Below are positions 53,249 to 62,819 of a stretch of DNA of 64,000 nt, in pieces. This DNA comes from Bacteroides fragilis (GTDB lineage Bacteria > Bacteroidota > Bacteroidia > Bacteroidales > Bacteroidaceae), in assembly GCF_019583405.1 (NCBI RefSeq), contig NZ_SZUU01000001.1:248001-312000 (forward strand), written 5' to 3'. The position numbers and the translations under genes were made by a program. The notes under the pieces were generated by a model. It did no database searches. It worked only from the letters and a program-made list of their open reading frames with translations, and had not been told where the DNA came from. Each line of letters opens with the position of its first letter. Position 1 is the first letter of the stretch.

Positions 53249-53839
53249 CAATTCATATCCCAGCATCATGCCGTCATAGCTATCTGCCAATGAACTGATG
53301 GCTTTGAGGGTGGCACTGCTGCTCTTACTGGATAAGAAAGTGATTAGCTTCAGCAATTTGTCTGCTTCGAACAGAAGATCCATCTGTTGAGTGGTATAAT
53401 TGACTTTTGCATTCATGGGGATTAATTTCATATACTTCAGGTGGAGCATCTGGGTGCTGGCATCGTAAGAGTAGGTTCCGTTCAGCTTGCGTTTGCCTAA
53501 AGTGCTTACGAAAGTACTGTCCGCATTGAATGTAAAACTCAGTTGCCCTTCTCTAATACCGACTTTGGCCAGCTGTTCGTCCAGCTTTTGTTCGGCAGCG
53601 GAAGCAGCGACGGTTCCTCCGGCTTTCTTCAGCAGGTTTTCAGACTCGAACTCAATGGCCGAGCCGGTATAACGCCAGGTTCCGGTTATATCCACAGTTT
53701 CGGTATGTCCTGTGACAGCGTTGACAACTTTGGAGATATTGTCCTTATTGAATAAGTCCTTGATAGATTGTGCACGGTTTACGGTCGGTATAAGCAGTAG
53801 TGTGATAAGAACTGCGAATGATAATAGTTTTCTTTTCAT
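53240..53839 (-). CDS. DUF4923 family secreted protein
   Basis: 199 residues with a signal peptide (MKRKLLSFAVLITLLLIPTV). SIKDLFNKDNISKVVNAVTG is followed by a lipocalin-like strand set (VDITGTWRYTGSAIEFESEN, TFVSTLGKRKLNGTYSYDAS). These match DUF4923, a Bacteroidales family of unknown role. It ends in the inverted repeat, convergent with the ABC transporter operon. Confidence 0.85.
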   Translation of the reverse strand: MKRKLLSFAVLITLLLIPTVNRAQSIKDLFNKDNISKVVNAVTGHTETVDITGTWRYTGSAIEFESENLLKKAGGTVAASAAEQKLDEQLAKVGIREGQLSFTFNADSTFVSTLGKRKLNGTYSYDASTQMLHLKYMKLIPMNAKVNYTTQQMDLLFEADKLLKLITFLSSKSSSATLKAISSLADSYDGMMLGYELKR

Positions 53840-53854
53840 TTGATATCCTTGTTT

Positions 53855-54460
53855 TTATTTTGAATTAAGTTCTTTATTGATTGACTCGATGTAGTTTAAC
53901 ACCTCTGTCCTGCCAAGGCGCTCTTCTGATGAAGTGATGAAATAGGGGGGGAGTTCTTCCCATTGTTTCCGTAATTCTCTCAAGTAAGCGCTGATATTTA
54001 TTTTGAGTCGTCCCCCTTTCAGTTTGTCTGCTTTGGTGAAGATAATGGCAAAAGGAATGCCGTTCTCACCCAGCCATTCCATGAATTCAAGATCTATTTT
54101 CTGGGGTTCCAGACGGCTGTCTATCAATACGAATAGATTGGTCATCTGTTCGCGTTCGAGGATGTAATCTTCGATGATGGTGCGTATCTGTTCCTGGCCT
54201 TTCTGACCTCGCCTGGCATATCCGTATCCGGGTAAGTCAACCAGGTACCAGCTGTTGTTGATCAGAAAATGATTGATAAGCATGGTCTTACCGGGAGTCG
54301 CGGAAGTCATGGCCAGTCCCTTTCGCCCGGTCAGCATATTGATGAGGCTGGATTTTCCTACATTGGATCGGCCGATAAAGGCATATTCGGGGAAAGTGCC
54401 TGCCGGACATTTCTTCACGTCCGTATTACTAATTACAAATTCAGCATTGGTTATTTCCAT
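53855..54460 (-). CDS. engB: Ribosome biogenesis GTPase EngB (YihA/YsxC)
   Basis: 201 residues. G1 [13 protein letters not shown]3 [16 protein letters not shown] and G4 FTKADKL are present, with G2 in TSATPGKT. The size and the [13 protein letters not shown] start are characteristic of the EngB family, needed for 50S subunit assembly. It starts 15 bp before the end of the DUF4923 upstream region and follows the symporter gene. Confidence 0.96.
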   Translation of the reverse strand: MEITNAEFVISNTDVKKCPAGTFPEYAFIGRSNVGKSSLINMLTGRKGLAMTSATPGKTMLINHFLINNSWYLVDLPGYGYARRGQKGQEQIRTIIEDYILEREQMTNLFVLIDSRLEPQKIDLEFMEWLGENGIPFAIIFTKADKLKGGRLKINISAYLRELRKQWEELPPYFITSSEERLGRTEVLNYIESINKELNSK

Positions 54461-54474
54461 ATTTCTTGTTGGTT

Positions 54475-55926
54475 TTAAAATTCATTTTTTAGTTGTTTCT
54501 TTGATACGATCCACATTCCTGCAAAAGTAAGGATGCCGTTCAGCATCAATAATTCGTATCCGAACTGATAGCCGGTTTCCTGCCGGGCAAATCTATCGGC
54601 TGCGTAACAAATCAGTGGTGAAGCTATCGCAATAAACGGTACCCATCGGTCGTTTGTTTTTCGTTGGGTAAATAATCCGAAAGCAAACATTCCCAGAAGA
54701 GGTCCGTACGTATAGGAGGCTATGATGTAAATGGCATCGATGACGCTTTGGTTATTCAATGCATCGACAAGGCAGATAAAGAAAATAAGTAGGATGGATA
54801 GTCCTATATGTACCCGGTTTCGTTTTCTACGGGCTTCTTCTTCTGTGTCTTTGCCTGTGTCGAGCAAGTCGATGCAAAAACTCGTTGTCATGGCGGTTAA
54901 GGCTGAATCCGAATTGCTGAAAGCGGCGGCAATGATACCGATTGTAAATAGGATAAGTACTCCTTCGCCCAGATAACCCTGGGTAGCAAACAGTGGCAGG
55001 ATGTCATCACCGGCAGCCGGAAGTTCCAACTGCATCTCTTGAGCAAGGACCAGTAATAAAATGCCAAGGCCCAGAAACAGCAGGTTGAGCGGAGCGAATG
55101 CAAAGCCATAGCAATACATATTCTTCTGCGCATCACGCAGACTACGGCAGGAAAGGTTTTTCTGCATCATATCCTGATCGAGTCCGGTCATGACAATAAC
55201 AATAAAAATCCCACTTAGAAACTGTTTGAAGAAATTCTGGCGCGACATCCAGTCATCAAATACAAAGATGCGACTGTGTTCATTGCTGCTGATTGTTTGT
55301 ATAACTCCGCTGAAGTCAAGATTTAACTTTGCGGTGACAAAAACAAGGATGCTGATCAGTGCGGCGATCAGGCAGAAAGTCTGTAAAGTATCCGTCCAGA
55401 CAATTGTTTTAATGCCACTTTTGTGAGTGTATATCCATACTAAAGCTACCGATCCGGCAGCAATACTCCAGAATGGGATACCCATATCACGAAATACGTA
55501 GGTATATAGAATCAGACAGACAAGGTATAGTTTTGCAGCTGTGCCCAGCATACGCGAAAGAAGGAAAAAAGAGGCTCCTGTACGGTAGGCACGCTTTCCG
55601 ATACGGGTATCCAGATAAGTGTATATACTGGTCAGGTTGAGTTTATAGTAGAGTGGGAGGAGTATATGGGCGACAGCCAGATAACCGAAGAAAAAGCCGA
55701 ATACGGTTTGCATATACGTCATATCCATCGCCTTTACCATGCCCGGTACGGATACAAAGGTTACTCCCGAAATAGATGCGCCAATCATTCCGAAAGCAAC
55801 GACGTACCATGGAGACCGATTTTCTCCTTTAAAAAACGCTGCATTCGAACCTCCTTTCCGTCCGGTGATACGGGCTATCAGCAAGAGAATGGCAAAGTAG
55901 CATACAATAGTGGCAAGTATCATCAT
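54475..55926 (-). CDS. Sodium:solute symporter (SSS family)
   Basis: 483 residues, about 13 membrane helices, full length. The conserved [20 protein letters not shown] near the N-terminus and [17 protein letters not shown] are SSS-family signatures; [15 protein letters not shown] and [13 protein letters not shown] lie near the end. The substrate (proline, pantothenate, sialic acid or other) is not predictable from the motifs. It ends 14 bp before engB begins on the same strand, so the two may be cotranscribed. Confidence 0.93.
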   Translation of the reverse strand: MMILATIVCYFAILLLIARITGRKGGSNAAFFKGENRSPWYVVAFGMIGASISGVTFVSVPGMVKAMDMTYMQTVFGFFFGYLAVAHILLPLYYKLNLTSIYTYLDTRIGKRAYRTGASFFLLSRMLGTAAKLYLVCLILYTYVFRDMGIPFWSIAAGSVALVWIYTHKSGIKTIVWTDTLQTFCLIAALISILVFVTAKLNLDFSGVIQTISSNEHSRIFVFDDWMSRQNFFKQFLSGIFIVIVMTGLDQDMMQKNLSCRSLRDAQKNMYCYGFAFAPLNLLFLGLGILLLVLAQEMQLELPAAGDDILPLFATQGYLGEGVLILFTIGIIAAAFSNSDSALTAMTTSFCIDLLDTGKDTEEEARRKRNRVHIGLSILLIFFICLVDALNNQSVIDAIYIIASYTYGPLLGMFAFGLFTQRKTNDRWVPFIAIASPLICYAADRFARQETGYQFGYELLMLNGILTFAGMWIVSKKQLKNEF

Positions 55927-56068
55927 AACGAGCGCAAAGGTAACACTTATTTTGCAAATGATGATTGCTTATTTAAATTTGATATTTATCTTTGAAGGTA
56001 TATGGTTGAATTTTATATATGAATCAACTTTATTTATAGACGAATCCATATAGCTGTCTGATAATCAT

Positions 56069-56332
56069 TTATATCCATGTCAACATGACGGTATAAATAA
56101 GTGCCGAAACTGACAGGCTTATCGCAGAGTAAATAGTAGCAGCTTTGGGCGATTTCTTCACAAGTTTCACAATACCCATCAAAAGGCCACCCAATATAGG
56201 CGTCAGAGTGCCAAGTGTTATTAACAGATTTCCATCGCCGTTAGGATCGAATACGATGTTCATGACGGCATAGACAGGGACAATGCTGGCTAATAGTGCA
56301 AGAATAGTGACAAATCTTGATATTGTTTTCAT
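56069..56332 (-). CDS. Small membrane protein, unknown
   Basis: 87 residues from ATG 56332 (MKTISRFVTILALLASIVPV); the upstream ATG at 56374 would add 14 residues. Three hydrophobic segments follow (RFVTILALLASIVPVYAVMN, LITLGTLTPILGGLLMGIVK, ATIYSAISLSVSALIYTVML). A clear three-helix pattern but no family that I recognise. Flanked by symporter and an ICMT-like gene. Confidence 0.55.
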   Translation of the reverse strand: MKTISRFVTILALLASIVPVYAVMNIVFDPNGDGNLLITLGTLTPILGGLLMGIVKLVKKSPKAATIYSAISLSVSALIYTVMLTWI

Positions 56333-56450
56333 GATAGTTGAGCGCTTTATAATTAGTACGGCAAATTTAAACAATAATAATGGATAAAGGATAACCTATT
56401 CAGTCCTATTCCATGATGAAAATGCTTCCTCCAAATACAAATGTAGAAAC

Positions 56451-56966
56451 TTAATTCTCCAATAGTTCTTTCATGGCCCTTTCCTCTTGTCGGATACGTA
56501 CAGCGAGCAAACAAGCATAAATAGGGAGTCCAATGAGTAATGTGTACCAGGCATTGCAGAGTAAAGCAACTCCAATTAGTTCAGGTATGATATTCAGATA
56601 GTAATTGGGGTGTCTCACTGTTCTGAAAAGGAAGCTTTTTTCAATGCGATGATCGGGAATGATATAAAGTTTTACTGTCCATACATCATGGAGTTTATAG
56701 ATCACATAGAATAGCATAGCATAAGCAAAGCCCATTATAAAAACACCACAAACAGAGAAATAGTTGAAAGTAGCTCCCGAAGTGTATGCTTCATAAAGGG
56801 CCGAAAAATAGTAGACGATATGTGCTAATGTCAGTAATAGCGAATTAATTTTACCATATTGTACCGCTCCACTTTTCAGAAGACGTTTCTCGTTACGAAT
56901 GGAATAGGATAAGGAAAGTAATCTGAGTACAAAAAAGGCAATAAATGTAATAATGATATTTTGCAT
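56451..56966 (-). CDS. Isoprenylcysteine carboxyl methyltransferase-like membrane protein
   Basis: 171 residues, about four to five membrane helices. VRHPNYYLNIIPELIGVALL carries the ICMT signature (RHPxY), and VRIRQEERAMKEL resembles the conserved RxxxEExxL end that binds AdoMet. Bacteria lack prenylated CaaX proteins, so the substrate is unknown; the family in bacteria methylates or may bind small lipids or polyketides. It begins at 56966 and has no obvious partner gene. Confidence 0.78.
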   Translation of the reverse strand: MQNIIITFIAFFVLRLLSLSYSIRNEKRLLKSGAVQYGKINSLLLTLAHIVYYFSALYEAYTSGATFNYFSVCGVFIMGFAYAMLFYVIYKLHDVWTVKLYIIPDHRIEKSFLFRTVRHPNYYLNIIPELIGVALLCNAWYTLLIGLPIYACLLAVRIRQEERAMKELLEN

Positions 56967-57018
56967 CGTTTTTATTTTTTGAGGGATAAAATATATTTTA
57001 TTTTTTTCTTAGAACTTA

Positions 57019-57177
57019 TGAAGGAATACCCAAGAGGGCAATTGAACCGGAACTCAGTTCATTTCGGAATAATTATAAATCAGAAGAGCATAATAGGTTT
57101 CAAGAACTGGTTAAGAAATATAGTTTCTACTCTGAGTTGTGCGATACCTGTAGAAAAGGAAATCAACTGAACATATA
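57019..57177 (+). pseudogene. Possible gene remnant without start codon
   Basis: A plus-strand frame reads EGIPKRAIEPELSSFRNNYK, SEEHNRFQELVKKY and SFYSELCDTCRKGNQ to a TAA. It has coding-like composition and a C-x-x-C, but no ATG in frame and none of the usual promoter. It may be the C-terminal stump of a deleted gene. I recognise no family. Confidence 0.25.
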
Positions 57178-57184
57178 ATCAAAA

Positions 57185-57237
57185 AGGCGGTTTTATAAGT
57201 CACTCTGTGGGGGCATGACCCGCGATTTGCTTATAAA
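57185..57237. terminator. Long hairpin between small genes
   Basis: GCGGTTTTATAAG and CTTATAAAACTGC pair with one mismatch over 13 bp, with a ~26-nt loop. There are T-rich or A-rich tracts on both sides, so it could terminate the lipoprotein gene on the minus strand. Confidence 0.55.
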
Positions 57238-57249
57238 ACTGCTTTCCGT

Positions 57250-57660
57250 TTATAAAGGCTTTAGTTTCAACTCGATTTGTGTAACTGAACCTGAGCGTAC
57301 GGTACGTCCTGCAGACCATATTTCATAATTTTCTGTACCACTGCCATATTGGACAGCGAAAGTGAAAAATCGGTCTTTGTTTGATTCGAACCACTTATCA
57401 TAAGTAAAAATGAAAGTGGCAACTCCGGTGGAGTTAGTTAATGCATATGCCGTAGGAGTTGTTCGATTGTCTTTTTTGAACTCTTCATAAGTCTTTTCAT
57501 CGAACATTTGCACAATTTCGTTGGGCAGAGGTTTGCCATCAGCACTGACTACAGTAACTGTTACCTGCGCATCATTTTTGTTTTCATCATCGTTGCTACA
57601 GGAAATTAACATCAAACTAAAGAGCGTAAATAAGTAGAAAGTTGTCTTTTTTAAGTCCAT
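57250..57660 (-). CDS. Small lipoprotein with Ig-like/CarboxypepD_reg-like domain
   Basis: 136 residues. Signal with lipobox LISC (MDLKKTTFYLFTLFSLMLIS, then CSNDDENK) so a lipoprotein. The mature domain is a beta sandwich: QVTVTVVSADGKPLPNEIVQ, then TAYALTNSTGVATFIFTYDK, with the SADGKPLPN and TNSTGVATF steps common to Ig-like or carboxypeptidase-regulatory-like folds. No function is known to me. Confidence 0.7.
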   Translation of the reverse strand: MDLKKTTFYLFTLFSLMLISCSNDDENKNDAQVTVTVVSADGKPLPNEIVQMFDEKTYEEFKKDNRTTPTAYALTNSTGVATFIFTYDKWFESNKDRFFTFAVQYGSGTENYEIWSAGRTVRSGSVTQIELKLKPL

Positions 57661-57790
57661 AAATTTAGTTTTTTAGCTATAATAACAAAAATGTAGACTT
57701 GATTGTTCAACAATCAGGAGACGACTGTATTGTTGTAGCAGGAGCAATGAACAAGATGACCGATAAATAGCCTATTTTATTAACAGCTGA

Positions 57791-57820
57791 TTTGCCATTT
57801 ATAAAATATGCGTATCTTTG
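57791..57820 (+). promoter_or_regulatory. recR promoter
   Basis: TTTG (57791-57794), 18 bp, TATCTTTG (57813-57820), a near-perfect Bacteroides promoter. The recR ATG lies 116 nt downstream, leaving a long leader in which I see no structure. Confidence 0.65.
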
Positions 57821-57936
57821 TACTCCATAAAGTATACAGTGGCTTTATGGGGTTGGAGTCCTTTCTATAATAGGTTTACAACTTTTTATACTGGTATATA
57901 CTTTATTGATAATTAAATAGATATACTTGTTTGTAC

Positions 57937-58554
57937 ATGAATCAACAATATCCATCGACGTTACTTGAAAAGGCCGTCGGAGAGTTTTCTAAATTGCCGG
58001 GTATCGGACGGAAAACAGCTATGAGACTGGTGCTTCACCTGTTGCGTCAGGATACCTCTGTGGTGGAAGCTTTCGGAAGTTCTATTATAACTTTAAAGCA
58101 TGAGGTGAAATATTGCAAGGTGTGTCATAATATATCTGATACGGAAACTTGTCAGATTTGTGCAAATCCGCAGCGGGATGCGTCTATGGTCTGTGTAGTG
58201 GAGAATATACGGGATGTGATGGCCGTAGAGGCCACTCAACAATATCGTGGGTTGTACCATGTTTTGGGGGGGGTGATTTCACCGATGGATGGGGTAGGAC
58301 CGGGCGATCTGCAGATAGAAAGTCTGGTGCGCCGGGTAGCCGAAGGGGGAATAAATGAAGTGATTCTTGCTCTAAGCACAACCATGGAAGGGGATACCAC
58401 GAATTTTTATATTTACCGTAAACTTGAGAAAATGGGTGTCAAATTGAGCGTACTTGCCCGTGGGGTATCCATTGGTGACGAGCTGGAATACACAGACGAG
58501 ATAACGTTGGGTAGAAGTATTGTGAACCGTACGACTTTTACCGGAACCGTTTAA
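57937..58554 (+). CDS. recR: Recombination mediator RecR
   Basis: 205 residues from ATG 57937 ([20 protein letters not shown]); a TTG two codons upstream is not needed. [20 protein letters not shown] is the helix-hairpin-helix, [16 protein letters not shown] is the four-Cys zinc site, and [20 protein letters not shown] with [20 protein letters not shown] make the Toprim domain. It acts with RecO and RecF in loading RecA at gaps. First gene of a small operon with the next two. Confidence 0.97.
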
Positions 58555-58592
58555 AAGGAAACTTACCATTAACTGATAATCATTATATATAA

Positions 58593-59042
58593 ATGGAAGA
58601 GCAAATAAAACGCATTGTGAAAAGCCAGAAGGTACAGTATATTTCTTTTTGGATTATTCCGTTATTGTTGGTGCTATTGGGAGAAGCCGGCGTGTTGCCT
58701 GTAGGAATAAAAGCAGACAATGTACGGGCTGTTTATGTTTTCGAAACAGTAGGTATTTTGATGACTGCCGTCTGTATACCTCTTTCTCTTAAACTATTTA
58801 GTTTTGTTCTGACAAAGAAAATAGATCAGCTGACGTTTCCGGTGGCCTTGAGCCGTTATATGCTTTGGGGGGCTGTTCGGCTGGCTTTACTGGAATTTGT
58901 AGTGGTGTTTAATCTGGCCGGTTACTACTTTACACTTAGTAGTACAGGTGCGTTATGTGCACTTATAGGACTGACAGCCTCTTTTTTCTGTCTTCCGGGA
59001 GAAAAAAGATTGCGTGCCGAACTGCATATCGATAAAGAATAA
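58593..59042 (+). CDS. Four-helix membrane protein, unknown
   Basis: 149 residues with four hydrophobic stretches (QYISFWIIPLLLVLLGEAG, FETVGILMTAVCIPLSLKLF, LLEFVVVFNLAGYYFTLSS, ALCALIGLTASFFCLPG) and a basic N-terminus. No family recognised. It lies between recR and a GNAT gene, whose ATG directly follows its stop. Confidence 0.75.
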   Translation: MEEQIKRIVKSQKVQYISFWIIPLLLVLLGEAGVLPVGIKADNVRAVYVFETVGILMTAVCIPLSLKLFSFVLTKKIDQLTFPVALSRYMLWGAVRLALLEFVVVFNLAGYYFTLSSTGALCALIGLTASFFCLPGEKRLRAELHIDKE

Positions 59043-59582
59043 ATGATGAAGCAATCTTTCTTAGCCAACGAGCGAATATATCTCCGTGCAGTGGAACCGG
59101 AGGATTTGGATATCATGTATGAAATGGAAAATGATCCTTTTATGTGGGATATCAGTAGTTTTACAGTTCCCTATTCTCGTTTTGTACTTAAACAGTATAT
59201 TGAAGGATCGCAAAGTGACATGTTTGCCGATAAGCAGTTGCGGCTGATGATTATGCGTCGGAAAGATAATTGTACTTTGGGTACGGTCGATATAACTGAT
59301 TTTGTACCTTTACATTCAAGAGGAGCAGTCGGAATTGCGGTTCATAGTAATTATAGACAGGAGGGGTATGCTTCCGATGCATTGAAACTGCTTTGTGAAT
59401 ATGCTTTTAACTTTTTATTTATAAAACAATTGTATGCCCATATAGCTGTGGATAATGAACCCAGTTTGCGATTGTTCAATTCTTGTGGATTTACCCAATG
59501 TGGAGTATTGAAAGAATGGTTGTTAACACACGAAGGTTATAAAGATGCAGTGCTTGTGCAATGTATGAATCCCAAACGATGA
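59043..59582 (+). CDS. GNAT acetyltransferase (RimJ/RimL/SpeG-like)
   Basis: 179 residues. FLANERIYLRAVEPEDLDIM opens the fold, GAVGIAVHSNYRQEGYASDA contains the acetyl-CoA site (R/QxxGxA), and LYAHIAVDNEPSLRLFNSCG is the typical motif B followed by FTQCGVLKEWL. The family acetylates N-termini, spermidine or antibiotics; which is not visible here. The start codon abuts the stop of the preceding gene. Confidence 0.88.
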   Translation: MMKQSFLANERIYLRAVEPEDLDIMYEMENDPFMWDISSFTVPYSRFVLKQYIEGSQSDMFADKQLRLMIMRRKDNCTLGTVDITDFVPLHSRGAVGIAVHSNYRQEGYASDALKLLCEYAFNFLFIKQLYAHIAVDNEPSLRLFNSCGFTQCGVLKEWLLTHEGYKDAVLVQCMNPKR

Positions 59583-59584
59583 TC

Positions 59585-60175
59585 TTAGTTTAAAGAAGGA
59601 ACTTGCGGAAAGCGGGACCAGGTTTCATACTTGCTACCCAATTTCCCTAAGGCTTCTTTCCACATACCTTTTATATCTTCATTCATTAAATAGGTATTTT
59701 CTTCTTTTGAAATAATCCAGGTATTCTCCTTTATTTCCTGAATCAGTTGTTCGCATTCCCAGCCGGAATATCCGAGGAAAAAGCGTATCTTTCCTTTTAT
59801 AGGGTTTCCTTGTAAAATGTATTTCTTGATAGCATCGAAATCTCCGTTGAGATATAATCCATTATTGATCGGAAGGGCTCCGGGGATTTCGTGTAAGGTA
59901 TGCAGATAAAACAAAGTGTCAGTTCCGATAGGACCTCCTTTGTGTAACGGAATATCTTCTATATATTTAAATTCTTTAATGATATCATTGAGCATCAATG
60001 GGAGTGGTTTATTTATAATCAATCCCATACTTCCTTCTTCAGTATGATCAACAAGCAATACTACTGACCTTCCGAAAGTTACGTCATGGAGGAAAGGCTC
60101 TGATATCAGAATCTTTCCTCTCGACGGCATTACATTATTCGATTGGATCTTAAATATGTCAGTATTGATGTTCAT
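59585..60175 (-). CDS. YqgE/AlgH family protein (DUF179)
   Basis: 196 residues. [20 protein letters not shown] opens it, then [20 protein letters not shown] is the family's signature, with [20 protein letters not shown] and [14 protein letters not shown] later. YqgE/AlgH proteins are widely conserved, of known fold but unsettled role. It converges with the GNAT gene, its stop lying 2 bp from that gene's stop. Confidence 0.95.
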   Translation of the reverse strand: MNINTDIFKIQSNNVMPSRGKILISEPFLHDVTFGRSVVLLVDHTEEGSMGLIINKPLPLMLNDIIKEFKYIEDIPLHKGGPIGTDTLFYLHTLHEIPGALPINNGLYLNGDFDAIKKYILQGNPIKGKIRFFLGYSGWECEQLIQEIKENTWIISKEENTYLMNEDIKGMWKEALGKLGSKYETWSRFPQVPSLN

Positions 60176-60246
60176 GCCCCTAATTTAAAGATTTATTTTA
60201 CACGAACAAACAATATTCCTCTTTTTTTCGATTTAGTGTGCTCTTT

Positions 60247-61563
60247 TTAAGATATAGGATGATTTTCGGCAAATAACTTCATTCTTTCATCCAGTTGAGT
60301 ATATTGGTGTTCTTTAATAAAGGAAGTGCATGCACGTAGTCCCTGTTGTTGGCTGCCTGTAGTAACCAAGGAAATTGCACTAACCCCATAATACATCAAC
60401 TCTTTTGCGAGCTCTCCACTTGTCATTCCCGGATAGCCTATGGTGAAATAGAAACCGTCGGCAACAGGATCTTCAAGATCTTTATCGTATACCAGATGGA
60501 ATCCGTAACGCAAGAATATTTCTTTCAATTTACGGGCGCGTTCACCATATATCCTCACTTCGTTCAGGAAATTGTATTTACCTTCGTTGGCTGCTTTCAA
60601 CATAGCTGCCATGGCGAATTGTGCCGAATGGCTCGTCCCTGAAGAGAGGGCATAAAGCACACGATGGATAAATACAGTGCCAAAAGTACCGCCTCCGTAG
60701 CGTTTATCGAATCCGGAATAATGGCGATGGTATAATTTATCAGAAATACAGCTGACACCAATACGTTGGCCTGCATAACTGAAGGCTTTGGAACCGGATA
60801 TAAGTAAAATATAATTATCTGTATAATGTGCCACCGAAGGTTGATAAGGTGCATGATACGGAGTACTCAGATCTTGGCGGAAGTCCATGGCAAAATATGC
60901 TAAATCTTCAAGGACGATTACATCATACTGGGTGGTTAGTTCACCGATGATCTTCAGTTCTTCATCTTTTAAACAGATCCAGCTGGGGTTATTCGGGTTT
61001 GAGTATATAACAGCTGAAATATTTCCTTTTTTCAGGTAGCTCTCGAGTTTCTCTTTTAATTTGTCTCCCCGATAATCGTATACATCAAATGTCTCGTACT
61101 TCTGCCCCATGACCACCAATTGCTGCTTTTGGACCGGAAAGCCGGGATCTATGAACAGTATAGTATCTTTTTTCTCGTCGCATTGACTGCAAGTAAGGAA
61201 AGATGCGAAAGTACCTTGCATGGATCCCGTGACAGGTACGCAACCTTCCGGCTTGAGATCTACATCAATAAATGCTTTTATAAATTTAGAAGCTTCCGAT
61301 TTTAGTTCTGGTAGTCCATTAATATCGGGATACAAACTGGCTATTCCATTTTGCAATGCTTCTATCTCAGCTTTTACTCCTATAGTAGAAGGGGGGAGAC
61401 CCGGTACGCCCATTTCCATTTTTATAAATTCGACTCCGGATGCTGTTTCTGCTTTAGCTGCTATGGCTTTTACTTCACGAATGGTTGCTTTTGAGAAATC
61501 TGTAATTTGGAATTCTTCGATAGTTTCATCAATAAGATGCCGTTTGATAGGTGTATCTTTCAT
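60247..61563 (-). CDS. Class I/II PLP-dependent aminotransferase
   Basis: 438 residues. GVPGLPPSTIGVKAEIEAL, YPDINGLPELKSEASKF and IYSNPNNPSWICLKDEEL (NPNNPS) mark fold-type I; the PLP Lys is in SGSKAFSYAGQRIGVSCIS, the phosphate-binding Arg in that same RIG. FYFTIGYPGMTSGELAKEL and the final RACTSF lie near the C-terminal domain. The substrate cannot be told. It has its own upstream region and no operon partner on this side. Confidence 0.9.
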   Translation of the reverse strand: MKDTPIKRHLIDETIEEFQITDFSKATIREVKAIAAKAETASGVEFIKMEMGVPGLPPSTIGVKAEIEALQNGIASLYPDINGLPELKSEASKFIKAFIDVDLKPEGCVPVTGSMQGTFASFLTCSQCDEKKDTILFIDPGFPVQKQQLVVMGQKYETFDVYDYRGDKLKEKLESYLKKGNISAVIYSNPNNPSWICLKDEELKIIGELTTQYDVIVLEDLAYFAMDFRQDLSTPYHAPYQPSVAHYTDNYILLISGSKAFSYAGQRIGVSCISDKLYHRHYSGFDKRYGGGTFGTVFIHRVLYALSSGTSHSAQFAMAAMLKAANEGKYNFLNEVRIYGERARKLKEIFLRYGFHLVYDKDLEDPVADGFYFTIGYPGMTSGELAKELMYYGVSAISLVTTGSQQQGLRACTSFIKEHQYTQLDERMKLFAENHPIS

Positions 61564-61663
61564 GTTTCTTTTTGTTGCTTTATAAATTGTATCACAAAGA
61601 TAGATATAATCTACTTATAATCAACAAATGAATAAGAAAGATGAAAAAAATCTTTCTCAGCTA

Positions 61664-61693
61664 TTGCAGGTATAAAAAAAACAGCTACCTTTG
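61664..61693 (+). promoter_or_regulatory. tRNA-Asp promoter
   Basis: TTG (61664-61666), 19 bp, TACCTTTG (61686-61693), a good Bacteroides promoter about 43 nt before the tRNA. Confidence 0.65.
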
Positions 61694-61735
61694 CAACCGC
61701 AATCGAGAGAGATAGCAATTAAGAAATGAAATTTT

Positions 61736-61809
61736 GGTGCGTTAGTTCAGTTGGTTAGAATACATGCCTGTCACGCATGGGGTCACGGGTTCGAGTCCCG
61801 TACGCACCG
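61736..61809 (+). tRNA. tRNA-Asp (anticodon GTC)
   Basis: A 7-bp acceptor stem (GGTGCGT with ACGCACC) and discriminator G enclose a D arm (TTAGTTCAGTTGGTTAGAA), an anticodon stem CATGC/GCATG with loop CTGTCAC giving anticodon GTC, and a T arm with GGGTTCGAGTCCC. CCA is not encoded. 74 nt. Confidence 0.97.
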
Positions 61810-61835
61810 CGAAAGCAAATTAAGAACAAATATTT

Positions 61836-61867
61836 AGCACTGATATTCAAGGTATTAGTGCTTTTTT
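61836..61867 (+). terminator. Terminator after tRNA-Asp
   Basis: AGCACTGATA (61836-61845) with TATTAGTGCT (61853-61862), one mismatch in ten, loop 7 nt, then T6. Confidence 0.75.
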
Positions 61868-62396
61868 ATTCTCTACCTTTTCCACCCCTTTTTTAAAAAA
61901 GTATGCAAAATGTGCGACCGGCTATTTGTGATCTTTGCGACCACTTTATGTGTAAATTCATGTATTCATTAATTAGGTTATATGGATTTTTATATTAGGG
62001 TATTTTTTTGGGGGGGTAATACCTTGATTTTTCAAGTTTTCAATATAATTATTTACTTCTGAATTGTTTCATAAGGATTTTTTTATTTCTTCAAAAAACA
62101 AGTTATTGAAGGAAGGAATGTCGAAGTAACTTGGCTAAATGAATTTATAAGTTTGATTAAATCTTAAATATATAAGCCAAAAAAGGTTTGTTCGAATGGA
62201 TATTCCTGTGATTTGTACCAATTGGGCTTTGAATAACTGATATATTAATATAAATCTGTTTGTGAAGTTAAAATAATAGGTTCTATAACAAACGGGGTTT
62301 AGAACAAAAAATTGAGAAAAATAACATTGTAACATGTTTGCAACTTGGTTGCAAGAAATATACTCTATTTTTGTCCCGAAAGTAAAAACCAAACAG
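61868..62396. other. AT-rich intergenic stretch after tRNA-Asp
   Basis: About 530 bp with no convincing gene: the only long frame (minus, near 62135-62431) has no family resemblance and lies in AT-rich sequence. A G-run (TTTTTTGGGGGGG) near 62010 is the only odd composition. The tRNA 3' end is not repeated in the rest of the window, so I see no integration site. Confidence 0.5.
62345..62373 (+). promoter_or_regulatory. Promoter of the His-rich metal-type gene
   Basis: TTG (62345-62347), 18 bp, TATTTTTG (62366-62373). ATG follows at 62397. Confidence 0.55.
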
Positions 62397-62819
62397 ATGA
62401 AGCGTATCTTTTTCGTATATCCACTTGCCATAGCGACACTATTCTTAATAGTGCTTTCCGCTATTCCGCATCACCATCATAAAGAGATGATGTGTACGGT
62501 GATGGAATTATGTGAACAAGACGATATCTACAATGATGGGCATACGGATCATGAGGCGGGGCAAGATGCACATAATGAAAACACCTGTGTATCACAAGCT
62601 GGTTATATTTTTCCTTCCAGCGTTGATAAAAGTAATCTGCATGATGGAAGCCTGATGAATATCCACTTGCCGGTTCTATATCTGTTTGCTGACATTCTGA
62701 CTATTCATTTCGATATACCAATCTCTGAAAACACATACGATAGGTATGTTGTCTCTTATACGTCCGTAGTGCTGGGTGAGAGCAGCGGATTGCGTGCTCC
62801 TCCCTATTTTTTCTCTTAA
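62397..62819 (+). CDS. His-rich secreted protein of an efflux cluster (DUF6769-like)
   Basis: 140 residues from ATG 62397 (MKRIFFVYPLAIATLFLIVL, signal or anchor). AIPHHHHKEMMCTVMELCE and DGHTDHEAGQDAHNENTC carry His and Cys clusters, which suggest metal binding. The end reads SSGLRAPPYFFS. I associate this with the family named DUF6769 in Bacteroides metal clusters, from memory only. A metal-type adaptor gene follows. Confidence 0.6.
   Translation: MKRIFFVYPLAIATLFLIVLSAIPHHHHKEMMCTVMELCEQDDIYNDGHTDHEAGQDAHNENTCVSQAGYIFPSSVDKSNLHDGSLMNIHLPVLYLFADILTIHFDIPISENTYDRYVVSYTSVVLGESSGLRAPPYFFS

Noticed and set aside
61736..61809. tRNA-Asp as integration site of the metal-efflux region
   Set aside because: No integrase gene and no repeat of the tRNA 3' end occur in the following 2.2 kb.
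62135..62431. Minus-strand frame of 98 codons after tRNA-Asp
   Set aside because: AT-rich, Phe/Tyr/Ile-dominated, no family, and it overlaps the promoter of the His-rich gene.
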